Shown here piece after piece: positions 22,527-29,577 of a DNA stretch of 32,476 nucleotides. This stretch comes from Fimenecus sp045531435 (lineage in GTDB: Bacteria; Bacillota; Clostridia; Oscillospirales; Acutalibacteraceae). Position numbers and translations under genes: made by a program. Below the pieces are notes generated by a model that worked only from the letters and a program-made list of their open reading frames with translations, was not told the DNA's origin and made no database searches. Location of the stretch: positions 1-32,476 of the forward strand of contig JAZSDZ010000115.1 in NCBI GenBank assembly GCA_045531435.1, read 5' to 3'. Each line of letters begins with the position of its first letter. The first letter of the stretch is position 1.

Positions 22527-23747
22527 ATGGCATTCCTTAACAGTTTCAAAGACTTGCTGTTTAGCGATATGATAAACAACTTCGATATCAGAATGCTTGT
22601 CATGTGGGCTATCGGCGGAATTCTCATTTACCTTGCAATCAAAAAGGAAATGGAACCAACACTTCTTTTACCAATGGGATTTGGTGCGATTCTCGTAAAC
22701 CTTCCAATCTCGGGTGCAATCACACAGTATTTTCAGTTTGTTGATGGTGTAAAAACATCAATTTCTGAAGCAACCTATCAGAAACTTTTAGCTGAAAGTG
22801 CAGAAGGACTTTCTATGGAAGAAGGTGCTTTATCTGTTCTTTTTGATGCAGGTATCGCAAACGAACTCTTCCCACTCATTCTTTTCATCGGTACCGGCGC
22901 AATGATTGACTTCGGTCCTATTCTTTCAAATCCTAAGCTTATGATTTTTGGTGCTGCAGCACAGTTTGGCATTTTCTTCACACTCTGTATGGCATCAATG
23001 TTCTTCCCAATCAACGACGCAGCTTCAATCGCTATTATCGGTGCTGCTGATGGTCCTACATCAATCGTTGTTGCTAACAAGCTCAATTCCGAATATCTTG
23101 GCGCTATCATGGTTGCTGCATATTCATATATGGCTCTTGTTCCTATTATCCAGCCACCTGTAATCAAGCTTCTTACAACTAAGAAAGAACGTTTGATTCG
23201 TATGCCATACACTCAGACAGAAGTTAAGAAGATCACAAGAATTCTCTTCCCTATCGTCATTACTGTTGTTGCAGGTCTTGTTGCTCCTGCATCAGTTTCA
23301 CTTGTTGGCTTCCTTATGTTCGGTAACCTTATCCGTGAATGTGGTGTGCTTAATTCTCTTTCAGAAACAGCACAGAAAGTTCTTGCTAACCTTATCACAA
23401 TCTTCCTTGGTATCACAATTGCAACAAAGATGCACTTCGCTTCTTTCCTTGCTCCTGATACACTTCTTATCCTTGCACTTGGTCTCTTCGCATTCGTATT
23501 CGACACAGCAGGTGGCGTTATGTTTGCAAAGATTCTCAACATTTTCTTACCAAAGGGCAAGAAGATTAACCCAATGATTGGTGCGGCTGGTATCTCTGCT
23601 TTCCCAATGTCAGGACGTATTGTTCACAAGATGGGACTTGCAGAAGACCCACAGAACTTCCTTCTTATGCATTCAATCGGCGTAAACGTTTCAGGTCAGA
23701 TTGCATCTGTTATCGCAGGTGGTCTTATCCTCAATTTCTTTATGTAA
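22527..23747 (+). CDS. Sodium-ion-translocating decarboxylase, beta subunit (OadB/MmdB/GcdB type)
   Basis: A 406-residue integral membrane protein with many spans. The family's key block IGAADGPTSI is at 171-180 with the Na+-coordinating Asp175. Other conserved stretches are LFIGTGAMIDFGP (119-131), PASVSLVGFLMFGNLIRECGV, FDTAGGVMFAK and GAAGISAFPMSGR. The beta subunit couples decarboxylation of carboxybiotin to Na+ export. Oxaloacetate, methylmalonyl-CoA and glutaconyl-CoA systems share it, so the substrate is open. Codons are biased toward ttc/atc/aac much more than in neighbours, suggesting strong expression. The ATG at 22527 follows AAGGAG by 11 bases; the earlier ATG at 22494 has no ribosome site. 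The alpha and biotin-carrier subunits are not in the window. Confidence 0.93.
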   Translation: MAFLNSFKDLLFSDMINNFDIRMLVMWAIGGILIYLAIKKEMEPTLLLPMGFGAILVNLPISGAITQYFQFVDGVKTSISEATYQKLLAESAEGLSMEEGALSVLFDAGIANELFPLILFIGTGAMIDFGPILSNPKLMIFGAAAQFGIFFTLCMASMFFPINDAASIAIIGAADGPTSIVVANKLNSEYLGAIMVAAYSYMALVPIIQPPVIKLLTTKKERLIRMPYTQTEVKKITRILFPIVITVVAGLVAPASVSLVGFLMFGNLIRECGVLNSLSETAQKVLANLITIFLGITIATKMHFASFLAPDTLLILALGLFAFVFDTAGGVMFAKILNIFLPKGKKINPMIGAAGISAFPMSGRIVHKMGLAEDPQNFLLMHSIGVNVSGQIASVIAGGLILNFFM

Positions 23748-23761
23748 GGAGAGTGGATTAA

Positions 23762-23956
23762 ATGTTACAGAATATGTTTATTACAATGATGGCTTCAAAC
23801 ATCGAATTTAACCCAACAGCATTTGTTGACAACCTTTATTATATGGGTATGGGTATGCTCGGCATCATCATCGTTATGGGTGTGCTTATCGGAATTACAA
23901 CTCTTCTTAACAAAATCTTCTCAAAAACAAAGAAGAAGGATAAGGAAGATAAATAA
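23762..23956 (+). CDS. Small OadG-like single-span protein (decarboxylase gamma-type subunit)
   Basis: A 64-residue protein with one membrane span (about residues 32-51, MLGIIIVMGVLIGITTLLNK) and a lysine-rich cytoplasmic tail (KTKKKDKEDK). This is the usual layout of OadG/gamma-type subunits, which anchor and stabilise the Na+ decarboxylase complex. Sequence identity is too short to be decisive, so the call rests on size, topology and its place 14 bases after the beta subunit. The ribosome site is AAGGAG. It shares the C-rich codon bias of the beta-subunit gene, and a perfect terminator follows. Confidence 0.7.
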   Translation: MLQNMFITMMASNIEFNPTAFVDNLYYMGMGMLGIIIVMGVLIGITTLLNKIFSKTKKKDKEDK

Positions 23957-23964
23957 TTTTATAT

Positions 23965-23999
23965 AAAAAATGACCGTCGTTTTTCGACGGTCATTTTTT
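23965..23999 (+). terminator. Terminator of the decarboxylase operon
   Basis: A perfect 15-base stem: AAAAAATGACCGTCG (23965-23979) pairs with CGACGGTCATTTTTT (23985-23999) around TTTTT. The run of T follows directly. Confidence 0.9.
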
Positions 24000-24023
24000 A
24001 TACATAAATTTACAATTTGTTTA

Positions 24024-24052
24024 TTGAACATAAATAATCTCTTTGCTATAAT
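24024..24052 (+). promoter_or_regulatory. Promoter of the HAAS-like/acyltransferase operon
   Basis: TTGAAC (24024-24029), a 17-base spacer and a perfect TATAAT (24047-24052) with extended TG (TGCTATAAT), 31 bases before the GTG start. Confidence 0.7.
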
Positions 24053-24083
24053 GAAAATACAAACATAATGTGGAGGTGTTTTA

Positions 24084-24884
24084 GTGAAAAACTTTATTGA
24101 ATACATTGAAGCTTCGTGTGAAAACATAAAAGACACACAAATATCTTATAAATACAAGAAAAAACTTCTTGATGAAATGACCGAACGTGCAAACGAAATT
24201 ACAAGTGCTGGTCTTCGCGATGAAAAGGTACTTGCCGACTTGATGGCGGATGAATTTCCTGACATTGAGAAGAATTATTACATATTTGAAATGGAAGAAA
24301 AGAAAAAAGCAAGAGCAAGTTTATTAAGAAAAGTTTTTGCTCTTTCCGGTGTGCTTTTCTTTATCGCTATGTTCATAGCATATTTCTCAATCAGCAAAAC
24401 AACAGGTGCTTGGGATAAAACCTGGCTTATTATTGTTGGTGGAATTTTTTCCATGATAATATTCTACACAAGTTTTCTTATCAAACGACTCTGCCATTGG
24501 CACCGATTCTTACATCCAGTCGCAAGAGTTTTACTTGCAGGATGCATAATGCTCGTATCAATATTCGTTTTCCTATTTGTCCTTATGATGTTTGACCCTG
24601 GATTCAGCTGGATTTGTATCATTATGGGTGTTTTGCTGTGCTTCGTTGCTGACTTGATTTTTGCTTTCGTTATGAAACAAAAATTCAGAACAATTTCACT
24701 CTTCCTTTATATGCCTGCAATTTTCACAATGCTCTATGTCATTCTTGCAGGTGCAAATATTATCTCTTGGCTCGGCGGTTGGCCGCTTATCCTTGTTGGT
24801 ATCGCAGTTGATGTAATCATTGCTATAACAATCGTAGGTAGCAACGCAAAATATTTTATGTACAAACAGGAGGATGAGGAATAA
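24084..24884 (+). CDS. HAAS/DUF1700-like membrane protein with six spans
   Basis: A 266-residue protein starting at a GTG behind GGAGGTG. Residues 1-70 are soluble and helical, with the pattern of a HAAS (DUF1700/DUF1129-type) domain: a short helix, a charged LLDEMTERANEITSAGLRDEKVL stretch, then a DEFPDIEKNY segment that resembles the GSP/PxxIA end of that domain. Residues about 84-252 contain six membrane spans with little conserved polar sequence; an HWHRF motif lies in the loop after span 2. HAAS proteins usually accompany PadR regulators, but none is here. Its stop overlaps the next ATG (TAATG), so it is coupled to the acyltransferase-like gene and may present substrate to it or export the product; that is inference. 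Confidence 0.65.
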   Translation: MKNFIEYIEASCENIKDTQISYKYKKKLLDEMTERANEITSAGLRDEKVLADLMADEFPDIEKNYYIFEMEEKKKARASLLRKVFALSGVLFFIAMFIAYFSISKTTGAWDKTWLIIVGGIFSMIIFYTSFLIKRLCHWHRFLHPVARVLLAGCIMLVSIFVFLFVLMMFDPGFSWICIIMGVLLCFVADLIFAFVMKQKFRTISLFLYMPAIFTMLYVILAGANIISWLGGWPLILVGIAVDVIIAITIVGSNAKYFMYKQEDEE

Positions 24885-26161
24885 TGAAGCGTAAATTAAA
24901 TGCTGAATTATGGGATAAGATGCACTATCTTTTCCGCGATTTTAACGACCGTATGGTTCATGTTGAGCTAGATTATGACTTTATCCTTGATGTTGACGCT
25001 TTAAAAACAGTTATTATCTGTGCCTTTGAAAAAACGCCTGTTTTACATTCAAAATTTGTTGACAAAAAAGTCAGCACTCATTGGGAAGTAATGCCTTATG
25101 ATATTGATGAGGTTCTGACTGTTGCATACCCTGAAAACATGCAGGAATCTATTGACGAATTCTTAACTCAATACATTCCGCCAGAAAACCATATTCAGAT
25201 GAAATTTGCACTTTTTATCAAAGATGGCAAAAGCACTCTTTGTATGATTGAAAATCATATGTGTATGGATGGTGGCGACCTTAAATATTTCCTTAAGTCA
25301 TTCTGCGAAAACTATACAAAATATGTTGAAAATGGTATAAGTCCAATTGACTACCGTACAGGGTCCCGCGCATATACTGATGTTTATTCAGGATTTTCAA
25401 AAATGGAATCAGGTGTTGCAAAACGACTTTTCAAAAACATCAATGCAAGAGATGACCACAAATTTCCTCTTACAAAAGACAGCATCCGTGACGAGTCATT
25501 TATCGCAAGAAAAAAATTCAGCGAAAACGTTCTTGCAAAATTGAAAGTTAAAGGTAAAGAACTTGGTGCAACCATAAACGAATTGCTTCTTGCTTCATAC
25601 TTTTATAGTGTATATGAGTTGGCCGGATTCCCTGAAAGTGACCAGGTTATGATTTCAAGTGCTATTGACCTTCGTCGTCATATGGATAATGTTGAAGACA
25701 AGGGCTTTACAAATCATACTGCGTGGATGCAATGTGCAATCCCACAGCGTGGTCGTGATATTTTTGAAACTGTTCAATATGTTGTAAGAAGTTCTAACAG
25801 ATTTAAAAAAGATAAGTTTATGGGTCTTTATGGTTTACCTCTTCTTAACTTTGGTTACAGTATTCTTCCACATGCTGCAAGTGAAGAAATCATTAAAATA
25901 GGTTATTCAAACCCATATATGGCAATGAGTAATATCGGTATTCTTAATGGTCAGCAGATGGCTATGTCAGGTCACGAGCCTGTTGATGCCTTTATGTCAG
26001 GCGCCGTAAAATACAAGCCATTTGTACTTCTTACAGCAACAACATATAAAAATGTAATCACTCTTTCAATGTGTGTAAGAGGTAACGATAAAGACAAGGA
26101 AATTGTAAACAGATTCTTTGACCTTATGGAAAAGAATATCAACACTCTTATTGGTGACTAA
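24884..26161 (+). CDS. Condensation-domain-like acyltransferase (CAT superfamily)
   Basis: A 425-residue cytoplasmic protein. The catalytic motif of the chloramphenicol-acetyltransferase/condensation superfamily, HxxxDG, is present as ENHMCMDGGDLKYFL (His125, Asp129, Gly130), after an N-terminal half with VLHSKFVDKK like the strand before it. The C-terminal half has LGATINELLLASYFYS and SSAIDLRRHM, which resemble the second lobe in alcohol acetyltransferase and PapA-like members, while the DFGWG loop is not seen. Members transfer acyl groups from CoA or carrier proteins to alcohols or amines, forming esters, lipids or peptides. No carrier protein or synthetase is nearby. It overlaps the upstream membrane-protein gene by one base and is followed by a strong terminator. 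Confidence 0.75.
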   Translation: MKRKLNAELWDKMHYLFRDFNDRMVHVELDYDFILDVDALKTVIICAFEKTPVLHSKFVDKKVSTHWEVMPYDIDEVLTVAYPENMQESIDEFLTQYIPPENHIQMKFALFIKDGKSTLCMIENHMCMDGGDLKYFLKSFCENYTKYVENGISPIDYRTGSRAYTDVYSGFSKMESGVAKRLFKNINARDDHKFPLTKDSIRDESFIARKKFSENVLAKLKVKGKELGATINELLLASYFYSVYELAGFPESDQVMISSAIDLRRHMDNVEDKGFTNHTAWMQCAIPQRGRDIFETVQYVVRSSNRFKKDKFMGLYGLPLLNFGYSILPHAASEEIIKIGYSNPYMAMSNIGILNGQQMAMSGHEPVDAFMSGAVKYKPFVLLTATTYKNVITLSMCVRGNDKDKEIVNRFFDLMEKNINTLIGD

Positions 26162-26163
26162 AC

Positions 26164-26203
26164 AAAAAATAACAGGTAGGTTTTATCTGCCTGTTATTTT
26201 TTT
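26164..26203 (+). terminator. Terminator of the acyltransferase operon
   Basis: A 16-base stem with one G-U pair, AAAAAATAACAGGTAG (26164-26179) to CTGCCTGTTATTTTTT (26187-26202), with a seven-base loop, three bases after the stop. Confidence 0.9.
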
Positions 26204-26223
26204 AAAAAATCATAAAAACCCTA

Positions 26224-26252
26224 TTGACAGTCATATGAACCTATGATATAAT
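26224..26252 (+). promoter_or_regulatory. Consensus promoter of the DUF1836-SPFH operon
   Basis: Perfect TTGACA (26224-26229), a 17-base spacer, and perfect TATAAT (26247-26252) with extended TG. So ideal a promoter is probably held in check by a repressor; see the inverted repeat over the -10. Confidence 0.85.
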
Positions 26253-26285
26253 CAAGTCACCACATAGATAGTCGCAGATTATATC
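26245..26285 (+). repeat. Inverted repeat over the -10 of the DUF1836 operon (candidate operator)
   Basis: GATATAATC (26245-26253) is perfectly inverted at 26277-26285 (GATTATATC), with 23 bases between; a partial third copy, GATTATC, is at 26293-26299. The left arm contains the -10 box. A protein bound here would block RNA polymerase; the HTH-containing DUF1836 protein encoded just downstream is a candidate (inference). Confidence 0.45.
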
Positions 26286-26329
26286 GGGTTACGATTATCA
26301 ATGATTACACAAAAAGGAGGTGGAGTGGA

Positions 26330-26896
26330 TTGGAATATATACCGGGAACAACTTTAACCTTTAATAACATAGCAGCAGACAACTGTTTTTCACTGATTGC
26401 TCCGCTGTTAACCGTTACAAAAGGTCTTACTCTTGCACAAGTTAGAGAGTTGACGGGACTTGAAACCTCAACAATTCAGAATTGGATAAAACGTGGGTGG
26501 GTGAAAAATCCTGAAGAAAAACGTTATGGCGAAGAACAAACAATGCGTATCATTCTTATAAATATGATGCGTGGTTCAATGCAACTTGAACAGATTGCCT
26601 TTCTTATGAGTTATATCAATGGTTCTGTTGAAGACCGTTCAGACGACATTTTGCCTGACAGAGAATTATTCAATATTTTATGCAGTATAATTTACGAGTG
26701 CGAACAAAAATCCGTTTATGACACAAACGAAATTGATGTTACAATAGAATCGCATCTTAAAAGTGTCACACTGCGTGACGATGTTTCAAGGTCAAAACTT
26801 AAAACTGCTTTAAGAGCGACTGTATTGGCAATTTTGTCAACGAGAATGAGGGACTTGGCACAAAAAGCATTCGCAGAACTCGAAGGAGCGATGTAA
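26330..26896 (+). CDS. DUF1836 domain protein (MerR-like helix-turn-helix regulator)
   Basis: A 188-residue protein starting at TTG 26330, nine bases after GGAGG. Residues about 30-95 form a MerR-like winged helix region: GLTLAQVRELTGLETSTIQNWIKRGWVKNPEEKRYGEEQTMRI is split by the helix-turn-helix, followed by NMMRGSMQLEQIAFLMSYI. This is the DUF1836 pattern of Firmicutes. The C-terminal 80 residues are helical and may dimerise or sense a signal. It leads a tight operon with DUF6054-like, DUF4177, NfeD and SPFH genes, so it is probably their regulator and may regulate itself. The gap to the next ATG is one base. Confidence 0.8.
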   Translation: MEYIPGTTLTFNNIAADNCFSLIAPLLTVTKGLTLAQVRELTGLETSTIQNWIKRGWVKNPEEKRYGEEQTMRIILINMMRGSMQLEQIAFLMSYINGSVEDRSDDILPDRELFNILCSIIYECEQKSVYDTNEIDVTIESHLKSVTLRDDVSRSKLKTALRATVLAILSTRMRDLAQKAFAELEGAM

Positions 26897-26897
26897 A

Positions 26898-27236
26898 ATG
26901 ACAAATTTATATGTATCAATCTCACCAAAAGAAACTGCAAAACTTATCAATGACACTATCACCAACAATTCAGTTACAGGAGAATTGATTGATGAATATG
27001 TAAGTGACACAGAGAACGGTACTACGGTAATTGTTCAGATTTATGAAAAATATTATTACCGTGTAGGCAACCGACTTACTCTTACCGTTGTTATTGATAA
27101 TGTTTCAGGTAGAACGCACATCCACGCCATAGGTGGTGGTGGCGGTCAGGGGCTTTTCTTCAGATTTGATGGTGGTTCTTCCGAATCTTTTGAAGACTGC
27201 ATTTATGATGCAATTTATAAATACATTATAAAATAA
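26898..27236 (+). CDS. Small conserved protein, DUF6054-like
   Basis: A 112-residue soluble protein without signal peptide or membrane span. It contains a beta-rich centre (VIVQIYEKYYYRVGNRLTL) and a distinctive glycine-rich HIHAIGGGGGQGLFFRFDGG segment near residues 74-93. I associate this pattern with the DUF6054 family, from memory and with moderate confidence. Function is unknown. It starts one base after the DUF1836 stop, with GGAG in the end of that gene as ribosome site, so translation is probably coupled. Confidence 0.6.
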   Translation: MTNLYVSISPKETAKLINDTITNNSVTGELIDEYVSDTENGTTVIVQIYEKYYYRVGNRLTLTVVIDNVSGRTHIHAIGGGGGQGLFFRFDGGSSESFEDCIYDAIYKYIIK

Positions 27237-27248
27237 GGAGAAATTATT

Positions 27249-27428
27249 ATGCAGAGAGAATACAAAATTTTAGAAGTAAAGCTCAGCGAAGCAGAGGCAA
27301 AAATGAACGATATGGCTAAACATGGCTGGGAAGTAGCAAGTACCGACATTTACACAGGCAGTATGGCTATGACAAAAGCATCTACGCCTATGCTTATCGT
27401 TTTTGAAAGAGAGCTTAACAAAGAATAA
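27249..27428 (+). CDS. DUF4177 domain protein
   Basis: A 59-residue gene too short for many gene finders: MQREYKILEVKLSEAEAKMN, then DMAKHGWEVASTDIYTGSM, ending LIVFERELNKE. The plan of an N-terminal YK(I/V)LEV strand, a helix ending in GWE(V/L), and a C-terminal FERE strand is that of DUF4177, a small alpha/beta protein of unknown function often found beside membrane-stress genes. AAGGAG lies seven bases before the ATG, and the gaps to the neighbours are 12 and 21 bases, so it is a true member of the operon. Confidence 0.75.
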   Translation: MQREYKILEVKLSEAEAKMNDMAKHGWEVASTDIYTGSMAMTKASTPMLIVFERELNKE

Positions 27429-27449
27429 TATTCATAAAGGAGAGATGGT

Positions 27450-27890
27450 ATGGAGTATCTTATAGCAAATCCGTGGATAATGTGGCTTGTAGTAGGCGTA
27501 TTCTTTTTGATTGTTGAATTGCTTACAACGGCACTTGTTTCAATCTGGTTTGTACCTGCTGCAATCATCACCTGTCTACTATCATTTGTGGTTGATGGAT
27601 TTTTATGGCAGACAGCAATATTTATTGTTCTCAGTGCTGTGTTTATGGTTATCTGTCGCAAGATATATAACAAGCACATTAAAAAGCCTATTGATGACGT
27701 GGACCAGAACGAAAAACTTCTGGGCAAAACCGCAACCGTCACAGAGGATACAAATAGTACTACGGGAAGAATACTCGTAGGAGATGTTTATTGGAAAGCC
27801 GTTTCAGAAAATGGCGACACTATCCCAAAGGGAGAAACAGTAAAAATCAAGGGTGTTAACGGAACAACCCTTGTAATAAATAAATTATAA
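27450..27890 (+). CDS. NfeD family protein (short form)
   Basis: A 146-residue membrane protein. Residues about 8-70 hold two to three membrane spans (PWIMWLVVGVFFLIVELLTT with the family's E in span 1, then SIWFVPAAIITCLLSF), followed by a cytoplasmic OB-fold domain from about residue 85: LLGKTATVTEDTNSTTGRILVGDVYWKAVS then KGETVKIKGVNGTTLVI. This short NfeD type works with SPFH/stomatin proteins in membrane microdomains, and the SPFH gene follows 15 bases downstream. Ribosome site AAAGGAG. Confidence 0.93.
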   Translation: MEYLIANPWIMWLVVGVFFLIVELLTTALVSIWFVPAAIITCLLSFVVDGFLWQTAIFIVLSAVFMVICRKIYNKHIKKPIDDVDQNEKLLGKTATVTEDTNSTTGRILVGDVYWKAVSENGDTIPKGETVKIKGVNGTTLVINKL

Positions 27891-27905
27891 AAAAGGAGAA
27901 ACATT

Positions 27906-28799
27906 ATGGAATTTTTAATTATACCTATAATCTTAATCGCTATTATTATCGGAATTATCATAGCAAATGTACGAATTGTTCCACAGGCAAATGCTTTTGT
28001 TATTGAAAGACTTGGTGCATATCATTCAACATGGGACACAGGTCTTCATGTAAAAATCCCGATTATTGACAGAGTTGCAAAAAGAGTAAGCCTTAAAGAA
28101 GCCGTTGTTGATTTTCCACCACAGCCTGTTATTACAAAGGATAATGTTACAATGTCAATCGACACAGTTGTTTTCTATCGCATTATCGACCCTAAGCTTT
28201 ACACATACGGTGTTGAACGCCCTATGATGGCTATTGAAAACCTCACAGCAACAACACTCCGTAACATCATTGGTGACCTTGAGCTTGACGCAACTCTCAC
28301 ATCAAGAGATACAATCAACTCAAAGATTACTGAAGTTCTTGACGAAGCAACTGATGCTTGGGGCATCAAAATCAACCGTGTTGAATTAAAGAACATTATG
28401 CCACCTCGCGAAATTCAGGATTCAATGGAAAAGCAGATGAAGGCTGAGCGTGAGCGTCGTGAAAAAATTCTTCAGGCAGAAGGTGAAAAGAAGGCTGCAA
28501 TCCTCGTTGCAGAAGGTGAAAAAGAATCTGCAATCCTTCGTGCTGATGCAATTAAGGAATCAAAAATCCGTGAGGCAGAAGGTGAAGCTGCTGCAATTCT
28601 CAAGATTCAAGAAGCAACTGCTGCAGGTATCGAAATGATTAACAAGGTAAATCCAAGTCAGGAATTCATAAGCATTAAAGCTCTTGAATCATTCGAAAAA
28701 GCTGCTGATGGCAAAGCAACAAAGATTATTATTCCATCAGAAATTCAGGGACTTGCAGGACTTGCGACATCTCTTACAGAATTGGCAAAGAAAGACTAA
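27906..28799 (+). CDS. SPFH/Band 7 stomatin-like protein (QmcA type)
   Basis: A 297-residue protein with an N-terminal membrane span (about residues 3-21), an SPFH domain (ANAFVIERLGAYHSTWDTGLH to NRVELKNIMPPREI, about 28-165), and an Ala/Glu-rich coiled coil (about 170-240) made of repeated QAEGEKKAAIL-like units. The short C-terminus (KIIIPSEIQGLAGL) is typical of bacterial stomatins. Such proteins form rings that organise membrane microdomains and often control proteases or signalling; NfeD is the standard partner and lies just upstream. It is the last gene of the operon; a GC-rich hairpin with a T run follows. Confidence 0.93.
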   Translation: MEFLIIPIILIAIIIGIIIANVRIVPQANAFVIERLGAYHSTWDTGLHVKIPIIDRVAKRVSLKEAVVDFPPQPVITKDNVTMSIDTVVFYRIIDPKLYTYGVERPMMAIENLTATTLRNIIGDLELDATLTSRDTINSKITEVLDEATDAWGIKINRVELKNIMPPREIQDSMEKQMKAERERREKILQAEGEKKAAILVAEGEKESAILRADAIKESKIREAEGEAAAILKIQEATAAGIEMINKVNPSQEFISIKALESFEKAADGKATKIIIPSEIQGLAGLATSLTELAKKD

Positions 28800-28823
28800 T
28801 CAAAACTTATAACCTTATTGCAT

Positions 28824-28851
28824 GGCGGGGTCTTGACCCCCCCGATTTTTT
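28824..28851 (+). terminator. Terminator of the DUF1836-SPFH operon
   Basis: GGCGGGGTC (28824-28832) pairs with GACCCCCCC (28835-28843) with one mismatch, followed by GATTTTTT. It is the inverted form of the hairpin at 11816-11835. Confidence 0.75.
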
Positions 28852-28896
28852 GCATATTCAACTCGTTTTTACCCATAATAATGATAGGTGATAAAT

Positions 28897-29124
28897 ATGG
28901 ATAAGAAAAACGAGAACTATATCAACCATTTAGAAGAACGCATAACTTATATCCCCGACAATCCCGAAACACCTTGGGAAATGGTAAACAAATACGGGAC
29001 ATATGAAATTCAACCTACAAATGATATAGATAATGAGTTCCCAACCATTGCGCAAGGGTTACCTCAAAAAGCAAAAAAGCCCACCGTAAAGCCTGTAAAC
29101 CATTCTAAAAAAAGTTTAATCTAA
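28897..29124 (+). CDS. Small hydrophilic protein of unknown function
   Basis: A 75-residue protein from ATG 28897, with AGGTGAT four bases upstream; the frame could start nine bases earlier at a GTG that overlaps that site. It is hydrophilic, begins KKNENYINHLEERITYIP, has a proline/tryptophan motif NPETPWEMVNKYGTYEIQPT (residues about 25-44), and ends in a lysine-rich tail. I do not recognise the family. The ordered, non-random composition and good ribosome site support a real gene. It lies between a terminator and the tRNA-Leu promoter, and no clear promoter of its own was found. Confidence 0.6.
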   Translation: MDKKNENYINHLEERITYIPDNPETPWEMVNKYGTYEIQPTNDIDNEFPTIAQGLPQKAKKPTVKPVNHSKKSLI

Positions 29125-29152
29125 AAAATTTTAAAATTTTTCAAAAAAGGGC

Positions 29153-29181
29153 TTGACACTACCGATTTCCTTTGATATAAT
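29153..29181 (+). promoter_or_regulatory. Consensus promoter for tRNA-Leu
   Basis: Perfect TTGACA (29153-29158), a 17-base spacer and perfect TATAAT (29176-29181), about 31 bases before the tRNA. The leader contains a small hairpin, CGTTC-GAGA-GAACG (29190-29203). Confidence 0.9.
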
Positions 29182-29211
29182 TTTTCTTGCGTTCGAGAGA
29201 ACGACCGATAT

Positions 29212-29295
29212 GCGAGAGTGGCGGAATCGGCAGACGCGCACGTTTGAGGGGCGTGTGGTAATCCCGTACGGGTTCAAGTCCCGTCTCTCGCACCA
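29212..29295 (+). tRNA. tRNA-Leu (anticodon GAG)
   Basis: An 84-base class II tRNA with encoded CCA. Acceptor GCGAGAG/CTCTCGC with discriminator A; anticodon stem CACGT/GCGTG with loop TTGAGGG (anticodon GAG, reading CUC and CUU); a long variable arm; T-stem ACGGG/CCCGT around TTCAAGT. Its promoter and terminator make it a single-gene unit. Confidence 0.95.
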
Positions 29296-29338
29296 AAAAT
29301 AGAGAAATCACTTTTGTGGTTTCTCTATTTTTTTTTGC
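29295..29338 (+). terminator. Terminator of tRNA-Leu
   Basis: A 17-base stem with one G-U pair, AAAAATAGAGAAATCAC (29295-29311) to GTGGTTTCTCTATTTTT (29316-29332), with a TTTT loop and a long T run to 29336. Confidence 0.9.
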
Positions 29339-29381
29339 ATTTTTCAACAAATTATAATTTGTCGGGATAACCAATTTGATA

Positions 29382-29469
29382 TGTCATTCTGAGTGAAGCA
29401 AAGAATCTCTGCCAAAGTGATATGTCAACCAACCGAGTTTTTTCGTCACTTCCGTTCTGCACTCATCCT
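29382..29469. repeat. Diverged copy of the MITE-like element
   Basis: Begins TGTCATTCTGAGTGAAGC followed by AAAGAATCTCTG, close to the left half of the 14375-14462 element. The right half (ACCAACCGAG, then TTTCGTCACTTCCGTTCTGC) lines up with that element's right half but has decayed, so the hairpin is weak. It occupies most of the gene-free interval 29339-29527; I see nothing else there. Confidence 0.55.
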
Positions 29470-29527
29470 AATAACCTCCAATTTGTGAAACTGCTTCGGC
29501 TTGAATATTTTAATTTTTGAGTTTTTA

Positions 29528-29556
29528 TTGAAATGATGTTTGACTTATGATACAAT
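29528..29556 (+). promoter_or_regulatory. Promoter of the secreted esterase gene
   Basis: TTGAAA (29528-29533), a 17-base spacer and TACAAT (29551-29556) with extended TG (TGATACAAT), 21 bases before the ATG. Confidence 0.65.
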
Positions 29557-29577
29557 CAAGAAAAGTGAGGTTATATT

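Noticed and set aside
28450..28638. Lysine/glutamine-rich open frame inside the SPFH gene
   Set aside because: It is the +1 reading of the repetitive coiled-coil segment, not a separate gene.
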